NCBI GenBank assembly: GCA_012843025.1
Contig: DURT01000019.1
Span: forward strand, 1 to 48,966
DNA length: 48,966 bases
Source of the DNA: Tissierellia bacterium
Lineage (GTDB): Bacteria > Bacillota > Clostridia > Tissierellales > Sedimentibacteraceae
Direction: 5' to 3'
Shown here: positions 25,076 to 32,817 of the stretch, piece by piece
How positions within the stretch are numbered: the stretch's first letter is position 1
How the letters are laid out: each line of letters begins with the position of its first letter
Notes under the pieces: model-generated
What the model was told of the DNA's origin: nothing
What the model saw: the letters and a program-made list of their open reading frames with translations, nothing else
Database searches by the model: none
Program-made: the position numbers and the translations under genes

Positions 25076-25715
25076 TGTTTCCTCCTATAATATTTACCAG
25101 GGACTTTACCACATCCTCAATACTCATATCAGTTGTGTCTATTAATATGGCATCCTCAGCTTTTATTAGTGGAGAAAACTTTCTGGTTGAATCATTTTCA
25201 TCCCGTTTTTTTAAATCCTGTAAAATATTTTCGTACTTTGCTTCCCCTTTACTTTTTAATTGTTCATAACGCCTTTTAGCTCTTTCTTCTAAGGAAGCAG
25301 TAATGAAGAACTTATAATCAGCATTTGGAAAAACCTTTGTCCCTATATCTCTTCCATCCATAACAACATTTTTGTTGGCTGCTATTTTTCGCTGAAGTTC
25401 AACCATTTTTTCCCGGACGATTCTTATTGCGGATATTTTCGAAGAAGCCTTTGAAATAATTTCGGATCTTATTAATTCCTCTACATTTTCACCGTCAAGG
25501 AATATTTTGTTGTCATAGTAGTCCACTTCTGTTGTTTCAAGCATTTTAGAAATTTCTTCTTCTTTGTTTATGTCAATATTATTTTTATAAGCCTTATATG
25601 CAAGAGCTCTGTACATAGCCCCTGTATCTATATATTCAAATCCAAGTTCTTTACTTAACAGCTTTGCAACAGTGCTTTTTCCGGCTCCGGATGGTCCGTC
25701 TATTGCTATTATCAT
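25065..25715 (-). CDS. cmk: Cytidylate kinase
   Basis: A 216-residue kinase that phosphorylates CMP and dCMP with ATP. The P-loop is GPSGAGKST (7-15). The CMP-binding region YIDTGAMYRALAYKA starts at about residue 30. The MDGRDIGTKVFPNADYKFFITAS block and the lid SLEERAKRRYEQL follow. First gene of its operon, with a good promoter at 25778-25806 and SD-like AAAGGA. Confidence 0.96.
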   Translation of the reverse strand: MIIAIDGPSGAGKSTVAKLLSKELGFEYIDTGAMYRALAYKAYKNNIDINKEEEISKMLETTEVDYYDNKIFLDGENVEELIRSEIISKASSKISAIRIVREKMVELQRKIAANKNVVMDGRDIGTKVFPNADYKFFITASLEERAKRRYEQLKSKGEAKYENILQDLKKRDENDSTRKFSPLIKAEDAILIDTTDMSIEDVVKSLVNIIGGNNVL

Positions 25716-25777
25716 TTTGTTATCCTTTCGTATACCTTCTATTTCTTAGAAATGGCCCATGCATTTCAATATTCATT

Positions 25778-25806
25778 ATTATATTACAGAAAGTAAAATA
25801 TAACAA
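25778..25806 (-). promoter_or_regulatory. Promoter of cmk-plsC-ispH/rpsA
   Basis: On the minus strand TTGTTA (25801-25806), 17 bp, TATAAT (25778-25783). Confidence 0.65.
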
Positions 25807-25850
25807 CATAAATTTTCCCTAAGTATTGAAATACCTGCTATTTATGTTCC

Positions 25851-25878
25851 CAAAATAAAAAGGACTTATCGTCCCTTT
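25851..25878 (-). terminator. Terminator of the oxidoreductase-regulator operon
   Basis: On the minus strand AAAGGGAC pairs with GTCCTTTT (one G-T pair) around a 5-nt loop, with TTTTTATTTT following, just after the regulator stop codon. Confidence 0.7.
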
Positions 25879-25879
25879 G

Positions 25880-26737
25880 TTAATTTTGATAAATACTATG
25901 GCTATCCCACAATTTTTCAAGGGTATTATAATATTCAATTATTACATCTTTTTCACGCAAGCTAATATTAATTATTAAATTATTAATTATAGAAAGAGGT
26001 ACCACCAATGAATCTACAAAAGACACTATATTACTTTTTGCAAACAATGTGGCATCTGCCAGCTTGTGGATGGGAGATGACTCTGTATCAGTTATTGCAA
26101 CAATATTTGCCTTCCGTTCCTTTACGAACTTAGTGGCTTCAATGGTAGTTTTTGAATATCTGGGATAACTTATAGCAATCAGCAAATCATCTTCTTTAAT
26201 TCTTATTATTTCTTCATAAAGAGAATTAACACCGCTGTTATTTAAAACTTTTACATCATCAATAATTATGTCTAAGTAAAATCCCAAATAGTTTGCCAGG
26301 GTAGAAGAAGTTCGAAGCCCTAATACAAATACTCTTTTGGCATTTAATATAAGTTCCGTAGCCTTATCTAATGCTTCAATATCGAAGTGTTCGTACAGAT
26401 ATCGCATATTGTTCAATTCATTTTTAAGAATTTTTTTATGGAGTTTAACTTTGTCTTTATCAACACCTTCGTTAAGTCCTATTCTTTGAACCGTGGTAAG
26501 CTTATTTTTAATTAATACCTGCAAAGCTTTTTGAAGCTCCGGATATCCCGAATATCCCAAAGTAGTTGCAAATCTTACAACTGTTGATTCACTTACATCT
26601 ACTGTTTCTCCTATTTTTGCAGCAGTCATAAATGCTGCTTTGTCATAGTGGTCAATAATGAATTGTGCTATACGTTTTTGACCCTTGCTGAATTTGTGGA
26701 AATTACCTTTTAAAATACTAATTAAATCAATATCCAT
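25880..26737 (-). CDS. RpiR/MurR-family transcriptional regulator
   Basis: A 285-residue repressor-type protein. The N-terminal HTH_6 domain (about 1-77) has the family pattern FSKGQKRIAQFIIDHY and VSESTVVRFATTLGYSGYPELQ. A SIS sugar-phosphate-binding domain follows (about 125-260, VFVLGLRTSSTLANYLG, LLIAISYPRYSKTT, VAITDTESSPI). RpiR proteins usually sense a phosphorylated sugar. The frame opens with GTG at 26743, but the ATG at 26737 has GAGGG at correct spacing, with the preceding gene's TGA only 2 nt away. Being the last gene of the oxidoreductase operon suggests it regulates that operon, possibly through the inverted repeat at 29448-29485. Confidence 0.9.
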   Translation of the reverse strand: MDIDLISILKGNFHKFSKGQKRIAQFIIDHYDKAAFMTAAKIGETVDVSESTVVRFATTLGYSGYPELQKALQVLIKNKLTTVQRIGLNEGVDKDKVKLHKKILKNELNNMRYLYEHFDIEALDKATELILNAKRVFVLGLRTSSTLANYLGFYLDIIIDDVKVLNNSGVNSLYEEIIRIKEDDLLIAISYPRYSKTTIEATKFVKERKANIVAITDTESSPIHKLADATLFAKSNIVSFVDSLVVPLSIINNLIINISLREKDVIIEYYNTLEKLWDSHSIYQN

Positions 26738-26739
26738 AA

Positions 26740-27279
26740 TCACCCTCTAATTAGCTTAATACCTTCGTTAAAAGCAGCAATATTTTTCTCGACAGTTACA
26801 GGAGGTACTCTCTCTGTTATTGAACGAAGCATAATATTTTTATCTATTACATTCTCTCCCAAAAGTGCATAAATTGCACCAACTGAAATAATATTTGCTA
26901 CCATACGCGTACCAAATTTATCAAAAGCACTATTTAAAATAGGCAAATTATAAACTTTATTGGGTAAATCTTCATCTACTTTTACGTGGTCATCCACAAT
27001 TAGTATACCATTTTCATCTAAAAAATCAACATACTTGTCATATGAATTCTGTGTAAGTGCCAAAAGAATATCTGCTTTTCTAACTTTGGGGAAATAAATT
27101 TCTTCAGAACTAATTATTACCTCTGACTTACTGGCACCACCTCTTGCTTCTGGACCATATGACTGAGTTTGTACCGCATTAAGACCCTGGGCAATCGCAG
27201 CATCGGCTAAGATAATGGCTGCTAATATAACTCCTTGTCCTCCAGAGCCACTGAGCTGTAATTCAAAATTCTTCTTCAT
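26740..27279 (-). CDS. korC: 2-oxoacid:ferredoxin oxidoreductase, gamma subunit
   Basis: A 179-residue subunit of the four-part complex that oxidatively decarboxylates a 2-oxoacid to the acyl-CoA and reduces ferredoxin. Family patterns are GSGGQGVILAAIILADAA (about 11-28), QSYGPEARGGASKSEVIIS, and PVTVEKNIAAFNEG at the end. The longest frame uses a TTG at 27309 inside korB. The ATG at 27279, preceded by GGGGGT and 1 nt after the korB stop, is preferred. It is followed at 2 nt by the regulator. Confidence 0.9.
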   Translation of the reverse strand: MKKNFELQLSGSGGQGVILAAIILADAAIAQGLNAVQTQSYGPEARGGASKSEVIISSEEIYFPKVRKADILLALTQNSYDKYVDFLDENGILIVDDHVKVDEDLPNKVYNLPILNSAFDKFGTRMVANIISVGAIYALLGENVIDKNIMLRSITERVPPVTVEKNIAAFNEGIKLIRG

Positions 27280-27280
27280 T

Positions 27281-28105
27281 CTATACCCCCATCCCTTGAA
27301 ATCTATCAATTATAACCTGGTAGCTTTCCGTGTATTCAGGTTTAGGACAGCTGTGAAATTCTCCGATTAAAATTTTGTTCTTACCTTTTTCCGGGTCCTT
27401 TTCTGCTACTTTTATATCTACACAATTTTCTTTATAAAAGGTATGCATTTCAAAAGCATCGCCTTTTTTATTCTTTCTTCCATAGTAGGTAGGACATATG
27501 CTTAAACCTTCTACAAAGGAAAATCCTTTATTTTGAATTGCCTTTTCAACTAAATTTTGCATCAGACGGGTATGATAAGCCGTTCCTCTGCCTACGTAGG
27601 TAGAACCAGCACCCTGGGCAAGACTGCATAAGTCGAAGGGTTTTTCTATATTTCCATAGGCGGAAGTTGTTGCAAAATCTCCGTAGGGAGTTGTTGGAGA
27701 ATACTGACCACCTGTCATTCCGTATATATTATTATTAAAAACAATGGTGGTTAGATCAATATTTCTTCTTGCAGCATGGATAAGGTGATTGCCACCTATG
27801 GCTGAACTGTCTCCATCTCCCATTATTACTATTACGTGAAGTTTAGGATTTGCAAATTTAATACCTGTTGCAAAAGCTAATGCTCTTCCATGGGTTGTAT
27901 GAAGTGTATTGAAATCCAAGTAACCAGGAGCTCTTGATGAACAACCTATACCAGAAACTACTACAACCTCATCTTTATTTAACCCAAGTTTTTCTATAGC
28001 TCGTACCACGGCATTCAACAGTGTTCCGTGACCACAGCCGGGACACCATATGTGAGGTAATTTTTCTGTTCTATAATAATTTTTTGTTGTTGAATTGCAA
28101 TTCAT
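27281..28105 (-). CDS. korB: 2-oxoacid:ferredoxin oxidoreductase, beta (TPP) subunit
   Basis: A 274-residue thiamine-diphosphate subunit. WCPGCGHG (about 21-28) supplies conserved cysteines for the family's [4Fe-4S] site. The TPP motif runs from GDGDSSAIG to NNIYGMTGGQYSPT. The gene starts with an ATGA overlap with korA, with the ribosome-binding site TAGGAGG upstream. The choice between 2-oxoglutarate (Kor) and branched-chain oxoacids (Vor) cannot be made from motifs alone. Confidence 0.92.
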   Translation of the reverse strand: MNCNSTTKNYYRTEKLPHIWCPGCGHGTLLNAVVRAIEKLGLNKDEVVVVSGIGCSSRAPGYLDFNTLHTTHGRALAFATGIKFANPKLHVIVIMGDGDSSAIGGNHLIHAARRNIDLTTIVFNNNIYGMTGGQYSPTTPYGDFATTSAYGNIEKPFDLCSLAQGAGSTYVGRGTAYHTRLMQNLVEKAIQNKGFSFVEGLSICPTYYGRKNKKGDAFEMHTFYKENCVDIKVAEKDPEKGKNKILIGEFHSCPKPEYTESYQVIIDRFQGMGV

Positions 28106-29238
28106 ATGTTGCCTCCTATGGAATTAATTATTTCATCCGGAGTCATCAACTCGCCATTTACCTTATTGATTTTTTTGACACTGCAATATTTTCCCGCAAC
28201 CCTTTCCACTTCCAAGAAGTATTGACCTAAGTTCATTTCTGCTACATAAATTTCTTTTGCCCTTAATCCAACTTCTCTTATTTGTTTTTCTAAAAAAGGC
28301 CATATTGTAATAGGTCTGAACATACCTGCCTTTATATTCTTCTTTCTCAATTCATCTACTGCATATTTAGCAGAACGAGAAACTCCCCCGTAGGCCACTA
28401 TAACAACTTCTGCATCTTCTAATCTATATTCTTCGTAATATGAAAAATCTTCTATATTTTTTTCAATTTTTTCCACTAAGCGCCTAATTAAGTTTTCCGC
28501 TACTTCATTATTATTGGTAGGAAAGCCTGTTTCATCATGAACTAATCCCGTTACATGGTATCTGTAGCCTTCCCCGAAAGCTGCCATAGGAGGTACCATG
28601 TCCTTATCTGGCTTAAAGGCAATATATTCTATAGGTTTACAGTTAGGCTTTTTTCTATTAATAACTTCTATTTCAGAAGGATCCTTTATTATCATTTTTT
28701 CCCTCATATGCCCAACCGTTTCGTCCATTAATAGAATAACTGGTGTTCGGTATTTTTCAGCTATATTAAATGCCTTAACAGTATATTCATATGTTTCCTG
28801 AACAGAATTAGGTGTCAATGCAACAACAGGATGATCTCCGTGAGTTCCCCATTTTGCCTGCATTACATCACCTTGAGCCGGTGAAGTGGGAAGTCCTGTA
28901 CTTGGACCGCCTCTTTGAACATTTACAATTACGCAGGGAGTTTCCGTTATTGCTGCATATCCGATATTTTCCTGCATTAATGAAAATCCTGGTCCGCTGG
29001 TTGCAGTCATTGACTTTAAACCTGTCAATGAAGCTCCTATTATGGCTGCCATACTGGCCAGCTCATCTTCCATTTGAATAAACTTACCTCCTATAAGGGG
29101 CAGTCTTTGAGAAGAAATTTCTGCAATTTCAGTAGAGGGGGTTATGGGATAACCTGCAAAAAATCTCATTCCTGCAGCCAAGGCACCTTCAACACAAGCT
29201 TCGTTTCCTTGTAGCAACTTATATTTCTTATTGCTCAT
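28102..29238 (-). CDS. korA: 2-oxoacid:ferredoxin oxidoreductase, alpha subunit
   Basis: A 378-residue alpha subunit. It starts LLQGNEACVEGALAAGMRFFAGYPITPSTEIAE, the family hallmark, then MEDELASMAAIIGASLTG and TATSGPGFSLMQENIGYA. Length equals KorA of the four-subunit type. A GTG at 29241 is possible, but the ATG at 29238 with GGAGG 8 nt upstream is chosen. It overlaps the ferredoxin gene by 11 nt. Confidence 0.93.
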   Translation of the reverse strand: MSNKKYKLLQGNEACVEGALAAGMRFFAGYPITPSTEIAEISSQRLPLIGGKFIQMEDELASMAAIIGASLTGLKSMTATSGPGFSLMQENIGYAAITETPCVIVNVQRGGPSTGLPTSPAQGDVMQAKWGTHGDHPVVALTPNSVQETYEYTVKAFNIAEKYRTPVILLMDETVGHMREKMIIKDPSEIEVINRKKPNCKPIEYIAFKPDKDMVPPMAAFGEGYRYHVTGLVHDETGFPTNNNEVAENLIRRLVEKIEKNIEDFSYYEEYRLEDAEVVIVAYGGVSRSAKYAVDELRKKNIKAGMFRPITIWPFLEKQIREVGLRAKEIYVAEMNLGQYFLEVERVAGKYCSVKKINKVNGELMTPDEIINSIGGNI

Positions 29239-29431
29239 CACTTCTACCTCCTATGTATATAGCATTATCAGGACATCTTAATTCACATTGACCACAATGT
29301 ATACATTTTTCCGGATAAGCTATTACACACTTGTTATCTTCTATTTTCAGGACTTGCTTCGGACAAAATCCTACACAAACACCGCATCCTTTACACCACT
29401 TTTTGTTTAGATGAAGAGCTTTGTCAGCCAT
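29228..29431 (-). CDS. korD: Ferredoxin-like delta subunit, 2[4Fe-4S]
   Basis: A 67-residue electron-transfer subunit with two classic cluster motifs, CKGCGVCVGFCP (about 13-24) and CIHCGQCELRCP (about 43-54). First gene of the korDABC-regulator operon; the ATG follows ATGGAGGATT. It relays electrons from the TPP and cluster site in KorB to free ferredoxin. Confidence 0.94.
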   Translation of the reverse strand: MADKALHLNKKWCKGCGVCVGFCPKQVLKIEDNKCVIAYPEKCIHCGQCELRCPDNAIYIGGRSDEQ

Positions 29432-29447
29432 TTCAATCCTCCATAAT

Positions 29448-29485
29448 AATTTCTGTTACATTTATTATACCATAAAACAGAAATT
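29448..29485. promoter_or_regulatory. Candidate operator flanking the korD promoter -10 box
   Basis: A perfect 10-bp inverted repeat (AATTTCTGTT at 29448-29457, AACAGAAATT at 29476-29485) spaced by 18 bp. One arm lies in the promoter spacer next to the -35 box; the other covers the predicted start point. Only one arm is transcribed, so it is a DNA site rather than an RNA hairpin. The RpiR protein encoded last in the operon is the obvious candidate binder (inference). Confidence 0.55.
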
Positions 29486-29491
29486 TTGCAA
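29464..29491 (-). promoter_or_regulatory. Promoter of the korDABC-regulator operon
   Basis: On the minus strand TTGCAA (29486-29491), 16 bp, TATAAT (29464-29469) preceded by TGG, giving an extended -10 (TGn). A 10-bp direct repeat ATTTTGCAAG at 29483-29492 and 29512-29521 overlaps and flanks the -35 box. Confidence 0.65.
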
Positions 29492-29591
29492 GAAATACTT
29501 CAATTCACGCCATTTTGCAAGTTTCTATTCACGAGGTGCATATTCCTCTTTCTATATTGCTGTTAATGTTGATAAATACATTATTAAAAGG

Positions 29592-29629
29592 AAAAAATGC
29601 ATGATACTTATAGTTGGTCATGCATTTTT
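29592..29629 (-). terminator. Terminator overlapping the mnmM stop codon
   Basis: On the minus strand a perfect 12-bp stem (AAAAATGCATGA with TCATGCATTTTT), a 13-nt loop, then further T. The left arm is made of the last codons and TGA of the methyltransferase gene, an economical arrangement. Confidence 0.85.
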
Positions 29630-30187
29630 CTCCACTATAAACAGTTCCGGCGGTAAATTGTTCTTGTTAATTAACTTAATTTGAATGACATTATATTTTC
29701 TTTTATCTAAATCCTTCAAAAAATCAAAGATTTTACTGATTTCATATCCTTCATCATGTCCAATGTATGCAGTTATATATATCCTTCCTTCATCCTTTAA
29801 ATAGGGCAACAAAGAAGTTATTGCCTTAATGGTGGTCTCTGGCTTTGTATAATGTTCTTTATTATACTTAGGTAAATAACCTAAGTTAAAAACAGCTACA
29901 TCAATTTTTTCATTTAAATATTTTTCAACATCTTCGTGTCCGGAATGAATTAATTCATAATTATTATACTGGCAATTATCCCTTAAAAGTTCTTCCGTTC
30001 GTTCTATTGCTTCTTCCAATATATCAAAAGCTTTCACATAGCCCTTATTACCTGCCAAATTGCATAGAAACAAAGTATCGTTTCCGTTACCGCAGGTTAG
30101 ATCAAGGTAATTTAAATTTTCCTTTCCTCCATAACTGTTTTTGATGAGGAAGTGTACCATCTTTGCTATTTTACCGTATTTCTCCAT
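29618..30187 (-). CDS. mnmM: MnmM/YtqB-family tRNA wobble-uridine methyltransferase
   Basis: A 189-residue class I SAM-dependent methyltransferase. The SAM site is LDLTCGNGNDTLFL (about 24-37) with an acidic FDILEEA loop. The family signature is FNLGYLPKYNK (about 100), resembling the NLGYLPGGDK motif of B. subtilis YtqB. That enzyme was recently shown to methylate the wobble-uridine side chain of tRNA (MnmM) in Gram-positive bacteria. It starts 2 nt after rluB with AAGGGAT as ribosome-binding site. An older annotation would be rRNA methylase. The fold is sure; the exact substrate is inferred. Confidence 0.8.
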   Translation of the reverse strand: MEKYGKIAKMVHFLIKNSYGGKENLNYLDLTCGNGNDTLFLCNLAGNKGYVKAFDILEEAIERTEELLRDNCQYNNYELIHSGHEDVEKYLNEKIDVAVFNLGYLPKYNKEHYTKPETTIKAITSLLPYLKDEGRIYITAYIGHDEGYEISKIFDFLKDLDKRKYNVIQIKLINKNNLPPELFIVEKNA

Positions 30188-30189
30188 AT

Positions 30190-30897
30190 CTATCCCTTTA
30201 AAAATTTAATTTCATCCTTAGTTAAATATTCCCACTGACCTTCCTTAAGACCTTGTAAATTGATTGAGCCAAAGGCTGTTCTTTTTAACTTAATAACCTT
30301 GTGCCCCACTGCTTCAAACATCTTTCTAACTTGTCTGTTTTTACCTTCGTAAATACTTATTTCCACTGTAGATACGCTTCCTGATTTCAGCAATCGCACC
30401 TTTGCAGGGGCAGTTTTGAAATTGTCAATTATAATTCCTTTTTCTAATCTAACCAATGCACTTTTACTAATATATCCTTTAACATCCGCCTCATAAGTTT
30501 TATAAATCTTATACTTGGGATGCATAAGTTTATTTGCAAGATCACCGTCATTAGTTAGAAGCAAAAGTCCTGAAGTATTGTAATCGAGCCTTCCTACAGG
30601 GTAAATTCTTTCTTTTATATTGATTAAATCAATTACGGTTTTGCGGTTAAACTGATCTTTTACAGTGGTAACATAACCTTCAGGCTTGTACAACTTTATA
30701 TAAATATTTTTATCCTTTTCATATATTCTTTTACCGTTAACATAAACAATATCTTTATCAGGATCTATCTTGCTTCCTAATTCTCTTACCACTTTTCCGT
30801 TTACCTTAACATTGCCCTTCAATATTAATTCTTCCGCCTTCCGCCTAGAAGTAATTCCACATCGGGCTATATATTTTTGTAGTCTTTCTTCTCCCAT
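30190..30897 (-). CDS. rluB: Pseudouridine synthase RluB/RsuA family
   Basis: A 235-residue enzyme that isomerises a uridine in ribosomal RNA to pseudouridine, most likely in 23S rRNA. An S4 RNA-binding domain comes first (about 1-60, EERLQKYIARCGITSRRKAEELI). The catalytic domain has the RsuA-type motif GRLDYNTSGLLLLTNDG, with the catalytic Asp in GRLD, and later GKNRQVRKMFEAVGHKVIKLKR. The frame opens with GTG at 30924; the ATG at 30897 with GAAAGGA is preferred. It follows the DacB-like gene after 42 nt holding mutually exclusive hairpins. Confidence 0.9.
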   Translation of the reverse strand: MGEERLQKYIARCGITSRRKAEELILKGNVKVNGKVVRELGSKIDPDKDIVYVNGKRIYEKDKNIYIKLYKPEGYVTTVKDQFNRKTVIDLINIKERIYPVGRLDYNTSGLLLLTNDGDLANKLMHPKYKIYKTYEADVKGYISKSALVRLEKGIIIDNFKTAPAKVRLLKSGSVSTVEISIYEGKNRQVRKMFEAVGHKVIKLKRTAFGSINLQGLKEGQWEYLTKDEIKFLKG

Positions 30898-30916
30898 ATG
30901 TTTTCCTTTCAATTTG

Positions 30917-30960
30917 TCTGCCACAGGGACCTGGCAGATTCAGTTAAATCGTCCCTGTGG
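30917..30960. promoter_or_regulatory. Two mutually exclusive hairpins ahead of rluB
   Basis: CCACAGGGAC (30921-30930) pairs perfectly with GTCCCTGTGG (30951-30960). TCTGCCA (30917-30923) pairs perfectly with TGGCAGA (30932-30938). The two structures share bases and cannot coexist. The region runs from the end of dacB to about 20 nt before the rluB ATG. An attenuation or mRNA-processing role is inference. Confidence 0.5.
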
Positions 30961-31983
30961 ATTCTTGCTTATAAGTTTGCCTGTATGAATAATTTCATCC
31001 CCTAAATATATATTGTAAACTCCGTATATATTCTTGGTTTCATCCTCAGGCTCCAGCAATACTTCAAATTTTATTTGAGATTTTTCTTCTTCCCTTAAAA
31101 TACATCTAAAGCTTTCATCTATAAAAACTGGAACCCCATCATCTGCATATGTTACAAACTGTCCTTTTTCAACTATACTATAACTTATATAATTATCAAA
31201 AGCCCAGTCAAAAATCTTATAACTGTCATTAAACCAATTATTATCGTTTAGAAGAACTGCAATTATTTTCATATTGTCTTTTTCTGCCGAAGCCACCAAA
31301 CATCTTCCAGCAGCCTTAGTGTAACCTATTTTAATTCCAGTTCCATACTTATATTGATGTACAACTTTATTCTTATTGTAGAAAATATTGTTCATACTTT
31401 CTGCCTTGTACTTTACCGCAGAGGAAATTTCCCTGAACAAATCATTTTTCATTGCATAAGCACTGATTAATGCAAGGTCATAGGCAGTTGAATAATGATT
31501 TTCATCATGAAGTCCGCTGGCATTAACAAAATTTGTATTAAATGCTCCTAATTCTTTAGCTTTTTTGTTCATCATGGCTATAAAACCTTCCGGATGATTT
31601 CTGCCTGCAAATTTTGCCAAGGTTGCTGCTGCATCATTACCAGAACGAAGCATGGTACCATATATTAAATCAATTACTGAAACTTTTTGCTTTGGCTTTA
31701 AATAGATGCTGGAACCTTCTATACCTGTACATTCTGGAGGAACTTCTATTTTTGTATTTAGGTCCCTTATAGTTTCAATAGCTAAAATTGAAGTCATTAT
31801 TTTCGTTGTACTTGCAATTGGGAGTTTCCTATCTGCATTGTGTGAACTTATAACTCTCCCGGAATCTTGGTCAATAACTATGTAGGCATGGGCTGAAACA
31901 GAAGGCATTGCAAAAATTTGCGTAAACTGACATGCAAAAAATAAAATAACTAGTATAAAAGTAATTATTCTTTTATATATCAC
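30940..31983 (-). CDS. DacB-like D-alanyl-D-alanine carboxypeptidase with altered third motif
   Basis: A 347-residue S11-family protein. It has a signal peptide (about 1-26), SxxK as S58-T-T-K61 and SxN as S114-G-N116. The third motif, normally KTG, reads K218-I219-G220 in GIKIGYTKAAGRCLVASA; the codon is ATA where ACA would give Thr. Otherwise the sequence resembles sporulation carboxypeptidases that trim spore-cortex peptides. It starts with GTG, overlaps the preceding gene by 11 nt and precedes rluB as in B. subtilis, but spmA and spmB, which sit between them there, are absent. Activity may be reduced or changed. Confidence 0.85.
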   Translation of the reverse strand: MIYKRIITFILVILFFACQFTQIFAMPSVSAHAYIVIDQDSGRVISSHNADRKLPIASTTKIMTSILAIETIRDLNTKIEVPPECTGIEGSSIYLKPKQKVSVIDLIYGTMLRSGNDAAATLAKFAGRNHPEGFIAMMNKKAKELGAFNTNFVNASGLHDENHYSTAYDLALISAYAMKNDLFREISSAVKYKAESMNNIFYNKNKVVHQYKYGTGIKIGYTKAAGRCLVASAEKDNMKIIAVLLNDNNWFNDSYKIFDWAFDNYISYSIVEKGQFVTYADDGVPVFIDESFRCILREEEKSQIKFEVLLEPEDETKNIYGVYNIYLGDEIIHTGKLISKNPQGRFN

Positions 31984-32353
31984 AATCTCTTTTCTCCCTC
32001 ACTTCTCTTATAAATGATAGTATATTCATCACAGAAGAGGTTAAATCACTAGTTGTAGTTTCATTGTTAATATTAATAGTTCTTACATCCTTGTCGGAGG
32101 TTTCGTAAATAAGAATCTGCGGGTTCAGCTGTAAATTTACGTAAGCAGCCCCGGCAAAAGGTTTCAAATCGGCATAGCGAAATTTTTTATCAACATCGCT
32201 GCCTCCTATTACAAAGTTCATATTAAGCTTTGAAATAGCCAAATAGTTGGTACCGTCGTAACTAATCTTACTGCTGATTAACTTTTCGTTTTCAGTAAGA
32301 TTATTTATATTCTCCAAAGTTGTTTTAATTATACTTTCTATATCCCTGCTCAT
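31973..32353 (-). CDS. GerW/YtfJ-family sporulation protein, short and divergent
   Basis: A 126-residue protein whose start (IESIIKTTLENINNL) and central region (YLAISKLNMNFVIGGSD) resemble the GerW/YtfJ family, found in sporulating Firmicutes and linked to spore germination. The glycine-rich stretch typical of the family (GGGSGGG-like) is replaced by FAGAAYVNLQLNPQILIYE. It is therefore a divergent member or a different small family. It overlaps the DacB-like gene by 11 nt. The ATG follows AAAGGGGAAAG. Position beside scpB and dacB fits a sporulation role. Confidence 0.55.
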   Translation of the reverse strand: MSRDIESIIKTTLENINNLTENEKLISSKISYDGTNYLAISKLNMNFVIGGSDVDKKFRYADLKPFAGAAYVNLQLNPQILIYETSDKDVRTININNETTTSDLTSSVMNILSFIREVREKRDCDI

Positions 32354-32440
32354 ACTTTCCCCTTTCTCTGTAAATCAATATTCAGTATACCCTAAAAAAG
32401 GAGAATTATAACAAACTATTGGGATGATTCTTAGTGTTAC

Positions 32441-32812
32441 TTAGGGATTTAAAATTGATCTTTTAAGCACTCTGTTAACAATTACAAACTCTATGGAAAA
32501 ACTTTTTTTCTCAAATATACAATCTGGATAGAAATATATATTTTTTATAAAAAATAAGGGGAAAGCTTTCTTCAAGTATTTAATATATTTTCTTTGTTTC
32601 TTATATAGTTTCCTTGCACCATGTTTATACCTGCTAAGAAATCTTTCCGTTACAGAATAGTTAACTGTTTTTTCATACATATGCTTTTTCTTTAAAAAAA
32701 TAATATAACAATTCATATGTATAAATGAATATGAAATATTTATTTTAAACCAAAACTTTATGTTGAAATACAGAAATAATAGTCCCCCACCTATGAAAAC
32801 TAATATTCCCAT
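32441..32812 (-). CDS. Small membrane-anchored protein, possibly a truncated DUF2953 (YtfI) protein
   Basis: A 123-residue basic protein with one N-terminal membrane segment (about 1-24) and Lys/Tyr-rich, aromatic sequence afterwards. In many Clostridia a DUF2953 protein of about 200 residues lies exactly here, between scpB and the GerW-family gene. This one is much shorter and I do not recognise the DUF2953 core, so it may be degenerate. No ribosome-binding site precedes the ATG at 32812, which lies only 5 nt beyond the palindrome at the end of scpB. Translation from another start is possible. Function unknown. Confidence 0.45.
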   Translation of the reverse strand: MGILVFIGGGLLFLYFNIKFWFKINISYSFIHMNCYIIFLKKKHMYEKTVNYSVTERFLSRYKHGARKLYKKQRKYIKYLKKAFPLFFIKNIYFYPDCIFEKKSFSIEFVIVNRVLKRSILNP

Positions 32813-32817
32813 AATAT

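Noticed and set aside
29421..29684. Plus-strand frame of 87 codons over the korD leader
   Set aside because: Covers a promoter and a terminator of minus-strand genes and has no ribosome-binding site.
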